DNA of 64,000 nt from Gnetum montanum (taxonomy: Eukaryota; Streptophyta; Gnetopsida; Gnetales; Gnetaceae), in NCBI GenBank assembly GCA_015680685.1, contig MNCI01005178.1:88303-152302 (forward strand). Reading direction: 5' to 3'. Of this stretch, positions 59,346 through 64,000 are shown in pieces. How positions within the stretch are numbered: the stretch's first letter is position 1; each line of letters starts with the position of its first letter. The notes below the pieces were generated by a model. The model was given only the letters and a program-made list of their open reading frames with translations, made no database searches and was not told the origin of the DNA. The translations under genes and the position numbers were made by a program.

Positions 59346-59469
59346 TTTTATCGATGTGCTATTTCACCGTTATATAAATTATTGTTTAATTAATTAACCC
59401 GAAGGTTCGTTTAGGCCCCAACGATGTGAGTGATATCCTTTATGTTCTATTTAGCGCACAAACACTTAG

Positions 59470-59487
59470 TCCCCGGCAATGGTGCCA
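59470..59487 (-). other. Primer-binding site of D (tRNA-Asp-like)
   Basis: Minus strand TGGCACCATTGCCGGGGA: 16 of 18 match the complement of the plant tRNA-Asp 3' end as I remember it. One base separates it from the LTR. Confidence 0.85.
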
Positions 59488-59488
59488 A

Positions 59489-60547
59489 TGATGAGTGGCA
59501 AGGTATCCCTACACTCAACCATACGAAACGAGCATAGCACGCACGATCCGGTCGAACTCCGCAGACTAAGTGCCTACACGCCCCATGGAACACTTGGGGT
59601 TAATCATTCGTTGTCTTCCTAGACTTACTTGTGGTTGCCACAGTGTATGGTTAAGTAAGTCCAAGGTATATGATTTTTATGGTCTTTTATGTTTTTCTCC
59701 TATGCTATTGAGGTGAAGGGTTGAAGAAACTAACTAACTCTAACTAATGAACCAAGTCTAAATTACCTAGCGTCAGCATCTGTTCCCACTTACCGTACAC
59801 ACCTTGAACCGATGCAACCATGGTTACTAAACACTACTCATTACTAGGATCCCACACGTAATGCATGTGCTCGAAGTGGTTGTACTGAGGCACTTAACTA
59901 GGAGGAAAGAGTTGAGAAAGCTAATCTAGCCTAAGTGCGATGAGTAGCCAATTCCTTGATTATTCGTACACATCCTGGTGCACGACTACCATTGGGATTA
60001 CCAAGTGCAGGTCCTAGATACGCCACTGGGTTACCAAGTAGTCACACTGAGATGCTCATAATCAAGTCGTACTCATTCCGCGTTGCGATGAGCATCCATT
60101 CCTTGACTATCCGTACACATCCTTAGATGGTCATAATTAAGTCATACTCATTCCGCATTACTAAGAGAAAGCAATAAATAACAATAAATAAAATCCTATT
60201 CCATGCACTGCAAGGTGTATCTAGGAAGTTCATCTTTATTACCGTACACAACTTGTGTTCAGGTACAACGTTGCTCGAATAAAGATCCATTCACTTTAGG
60301 ACTCCTACTGCAGGCACATGGAAAATATTCTATCTTTGGAGTGATCAAACTACCAGAGTTTTCCTACTTCTAGCCTAGGATGAGGAAACAAGGGAGAGCT
60401 ACCTCTTATTTATAGATATGATGGCGCACTGTGATATCGCGTACATGACATCGCAGGGGACGATGCGATATCGCGGGGGATGCGATATCACAATGGCTAC
60501 GATATCACGTATGCGATATTGTGGCCTATGCGAATCGCGTCTCATCA
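59489..60547 (-). mobile_element. 5' LTR of element D
   Basis: Same limits as the 3' LTR. Minus-strand TATA box at 60414-60407. The U3 has a longer run of CGATATCGC-type motifs (60420-60530) than the 3' LTR, explaining the roughly 48-bp length difference. Confidence 0.9.
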
Positions 60548-63173
60548 CTAAGTATGCTAGAGCTAAACAATGCGAGCGTGTTGTTCATTTGTTCTCTTCT
60601 TATTCCCACTTATGAAATGTAATTGTATGGTTAAGTATGACTAAGGCGTAAGATTTTTTTTATTTTGTGTTTTATCAGATTACTCGCATAGAACAAGAAT
60701 AAAAGTAAGAGTGATTAAATGCTAGGTAAACAATGGTCTAATCTAGCCTAACACAAGTAATTATTCCCACTTCCCGAACACATCCTAAACTTTGTGTAAA
60801 CACTGTTGGGTTGTCAAACGCTAACGACTTTTGAGCTACCAAGTGTCACACATATGTTCAAAGGGGTTGTGCTTGTGTATTTTAATGAGTTTCTTGATTA
60901 ATCAAAACTAATTACTGCATAAATAGTATTTATGTAAATTGCATGAAATCACAATATATAAATGCATAAGAAAGAAAGTCTCAAGTGTTGCAAGGAATGA
61001 ATCAAAGAGTTTGTTTTTATTGCCAACACAATGGTGTGTTCAGGTATATCAATGCTTGAATAAAGATCCGTTCACACTTAGACTTCCTATTGTGGGCACT
61101 TGGAAAATATTCTAACTCTCAAATGAACAAATTGCAAGAGTTTCACTACTTAACTACTAAGAACTACTCTCAATCATGCACCCGAGGGTTGTATTTATAG
61201 ACCCAGGAGTAACCCTGTGATATCGAATGTATGATATCACATCTTGGGCTGCAATATCGCATACTCGATATTGCGGCCACCCTGATATCAAAGCATATGA
61301 AAAACACGATTTATCATACCCCCATGATTGAATGAAAACTCATCCTCGAGTATAGAAGAAGAGGAACAATTCCTTTACAAAATATATTAGGGGGTATGGA
61401 CTATTCAACTGACATGCAAAGTGACACAGAGAAAACAGACAAATACAAAAGTGCTTGAGCATACAACATTACAATTGTGTATAAAATTGGGTGCTAATGA
61501 TAATAGGAAATAACACCCACGGATCCAAAGAACATCTAACCCCTCTTGGCAACAAAAGAATGAGGGAGAGGTAGAAGAGATCCAGTGGTCATGAACAATC
61601 TCTTGTGAGTGATATGGATGCATCCTCCTTGGTGAAGACAGTCCTACTTCTAGTTCATGCTCCCCACTACAATCACAACAAAATCAAGGATTAGTATATA
61701 AAGTGTAATAGGTAATAGCTGAATACCTTGTTTCATCAGTGATTTTATCTAGCTGAGTTGTGATTGTGATAGATTGGTTGCTTGATAATGTTAGTGGAAA
61801 GACTGACAAATGGGTTAAGTAAGAGAAGCAGTCCATAGAATTTAGAAAAATCTTAACACAAGGAATACTGGAAAGAGGGTATAAAAATTCACAATAATAA
61901 AAAGAATAATTTCACTAAAAATAGTTGTGAAGATGCGTACAATTTGGATGGCATGGAAGGGATAAATAAAAATAATTTGATTGTAACAATGTCTAAGGGT
62001 AAACAAATTAACTTAACCAAACCAAAAGATATGCAAGTGGGTCCTCCCCAAAGCAAGCACAGGCCTTTTATGCCATTGCATAACTTCAAACTAAGGAGTC
62101 CATGGGCTCCATGGATGATTAATGGTTACGAAAAGTTAAGTACAAAAACCCAAAAGTAACTAACTGAGAAACCCGACACATCAAACCATAACATTAAATC
62201 AAAACATGAAACCAACAATGAGGTGAGGCATGAAAATCATAGATGGATGATAGAGAGAATGGAATGGAGTCCTAATTATGGTCACATGAAGTCCCTTGTG
62301 GAGTTTGTGATTAAATGACTTAGTAGGATCCATCCTTAGTCTAAACCTAAACCAACCACTTTCAGTGACTTCACATCGACATTCTAAGACTAGTCTATCC
62401 CCTGAGACACAAGAATGCTCTCACAAAACAACCACCATACAAAATTGGAGAGAAAGTAGGAAGTGAGAAAGGGCCTTAGTTAGAGGAGACATGAAAAGTC
62501 CCATAACCAATGCTTGTAGCCCTTTTATTTGGTCTAAGGGGTGTGCTTTAAATTCCCATGGTTTTTTTAAAAATAAAAACCACACCATGTAATGATCCAT
62601 GCATTTTTTGCATTTATTTTATCCAAGGGGTGTGCTTTGAATCCTCATCTTTCTTTTATGAAGAACACACCATGTAAGGACTTATTTGACTTCCTATTGT
62701 GAAATGACGTGGAACAGTGAGAAGCTCATGAGAACACTCCTACACACAGGAAATAGAAAAGCATGAAAAATGCTGCATCCCTTTGAAGCCACACCTTGTC
62801 CAAACCTTTGATTATTTTCCAATTTTGGAAACTATACAAGTCACCCATTTATTAAAGTTGCATTAATGAAGAAGGGATTGCACGTTTCCAAAACAAGGAA
62901 AACCATAGAGTATGTGGATGGGTGGATGATGTGGACTCACTACCTGTTACATGCAAAGAAACCATGTCCCAATCGTCAGTAACAACATTCAAAGTTAGAA
63001 ACCAGACATCAACAATCAAATTACAAATGAAGCATACCACTATCAAGTAGCACATTACCATTGTACCTAACACCTTATTAACAAAAAGAGTAGAGAAACA
63101 CATCAAACACTAGCAAACATAAAAGAAAGTAAAAGAGTGGGCAATAAATATTGAATATGTTAATGATGGTATA

Positions 63174-64000
63174 TGATGAACTGCGATATCGGAGCCTTTA
63201 AGTGATATCGGGACTTGCCCCATTGCCTATAAATAAGAGATAGGTGCACTTGGTTTGGCAATAGATTAGTTAGACCCTTACCCAAACTCTTGCCTTTTCT
63301 CCCTCTCAGAGTTAGAATTATTTTTGTGTGCTCGTAGTAGGAGTCATAAAGTGAATGGATCTTTATTCGAGCATTGTGTACCTGAACATACCTTGTGTAC
63401 GACAATAAAGATGAACTTTGTGATAAANCCCCTTTGTAGCACTAGGACAGAAAAACATAAAAAAACTATAAAAATCATGCACCTCAAGTTTACTTAACCA
63501 TACAATCGTGCTATACAAGTAAGCTTGGGAAGACAACAATTGACTAACCCATCCTTGTTCCACAAAGGCGCATAAGCACTTAGTCCTTGGAATTTGACCG
63601 AATCATGCATGGATGCTCATATTTGTATGGTTGAGCATAGGGATACCTCGCCACTCATCATTGATGCTGTTGCGAAGGACTTTGTTGGTTATGTCCTAGC
63701 TAGAACTTAGGAAATCTTTATATCATTGGAACGAACCCTTAGGGTTGGTTATCTTACAAATAGTGAAACGAAGAGTATTGCACACTGAATAGACAATTAT
63801 GTCTTCTTCTTCTTACGAGAGTGTTTCATTGCCTAGGTTTGATACAGGGAATAAGTAGAGGCATAGTACACATGATAATCTGCCAATCCCTCAACAATTT
63901 TGTGTGGTATATGTTCATCCTGATGAATATGTACCAAACTTTACCTTTATCCTCCATCAGGATGAAAAACTGTGTTGGCGAGATTTAGAAGGTAACATAG
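63174..64000 (+). mobile_element. Element F: 5' LTR and start of gag, cut by window end
   Basis: LTR 63174-63660 (TGATGAACTGCGATATCGG to CCACTCATCA), TATAAATA at 63228-63235, two GATATCGG motifs upstream. It is short and holds an N at 63428 where several hundred bases are missing relative to other LTRs. Left flank GTATA. An eroded primer-binding site TGATGCTGTTGCGAAGGA is at 63662-63679. Inserted in element E. Confidence 0.8.
63799..64000 (+). pseudogene. Gag start of element F (partial)
   Basis: ATG 63799 gives MSSSSYESVSLPRFDTGNK then TAG, where Gln is likely. The same frame continues with the family block DEYVPNFTFILHQDE and CWRDLEGNI up to the window end. Confidence 0.75.

Larger units (their letters stand above)
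53354..60547 (-). mobile_element. Element D: young pol-deleted Ty3/gypsy element
   Basis: LTRs 53354-54364 (1011 bp) and 59489-60547 (1059 bp) with a perfect duplication CTAAG (53349-53353 and 60548-60552). Minus-strand order: primer-binding site 59487-59470, gag, protease, then directly the post-integrase purine-rich site (56067-56044) and T-rich minisatellite. RT, RNase H and integrase are deleted, with the junction between about 56225 and 56110. In the first 190 bp the LTRs differ at about nine sites, all transitions, so this is the most recent insertion that can be dated here. A gap of Ns covers part of the 3' region. Confidence 0.92.
53262..63173 (-). mobile_element. Element E (minus strand), split by D and cut by F
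   Basis: Its 3' LTR is 53262-53353 plus 60553-61316 (856 bp together), with a minus-strand TATA box at 61199-61192 and GATATC/CGATATTGCGG motifs upstream. The polypurine tract CATGGGGGTA adjoins at 61317-61326. Interior 61317-63173 is spacer sequence matching A2 (14.7-15.8 kb), including the conserved box at about 62065-62030. ORF3 is missing: sequence goes from the ORF3-upstream region (about 61670) to the 3' end in about 350 bp. Pol would lie beyond the insertion of F. Confidence 0.75.

Noticed and set aside
59470-59487. tRNA-Asp-like sequence
   Set aside because: Only 18 bases next to an LTR; it is a primer-binding site and not a tRNA gene.

Overview
This window looks like nuclear DNA of a large-genome land plant. 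It is AT-rich, has one intron-bearing plant kinase gene, and is otherwise almost entirely nested, decaying LTR retrotransposons. A gymnosperm or other slow-turnover genome would fit, because old 9-13 kb elements are kept in full; that is inference, and I cannot name a species. I saw no bacterial-type operon, CRISPR array, rRNA gene or tRNA gene.

Layout. 1-330 is the 3' end of a recent LTR. 331-4903 is the 3' half of an old plus-strand element (spacer, third ORF, 3' LTR). 4904-10119 is non-coding repeat-derived DNA. 10120-22921 is an almost full-length minus-strand Ty3/gypsy element with gag, protease, RT, RNase H, integrase, spacer and third ORF. 22922-24718 holds short dispersed repeats and the end of a chromodomain-type Ty3/gypsy element. 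24719-45200 is a plus-strand element without pol (B). It is split by a complete plus-strand element (P, 27293-39085, duplication ATTTC) and also carries a solo LTR (41117-41722, duplication ATGTC). 46.9-51.7 kb is a low-copy island with one five-exon receptor-like cytoplasmic kinase gene on the minus strand (47015-50816). 52471-64000 is a nest: a plus LTR cut by minus element E, which is cut by the youngest element D (53354-60547, duplication CTAAG) and by plus element F, which runs off the window. A 932-base N gap lies inside D.

How the parts relate. Elements A2, P, B, D, E and F share LTRs starting TGATGA or TGATAA and ending TCATCA. Where it can be seen, they also share a primer-binding site resembling the complement of the tRNA-Asp 3' end and a terminal polypurine tract. 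The full-length copies have gag-protease-RT-RNase H-integrase, a long spacer, and a roughly 940-codon extra ORF (ORF3) before the 3' LTR. This is the Athila-like layout of Ty3/gypsy. All coding regions are interrupted; many stops are TAG where CAG is expected.

Most interesting signals. (1) A promoter-like block lies 450-545 bp upstream of ORF3 in three independent copies; its short motifs match the flavour of that element's own LTR promoter. (2) A second polypurine-tract-like site follows integrase, next to a T-rich minisatellite. (3) Pol-less derivatives (D, B) keep gag and LTRs. (4) A short conserved box lies in the spacer between pol and ORF3. (5) The kinase has GDQ where the PBS1 family often has GDK.
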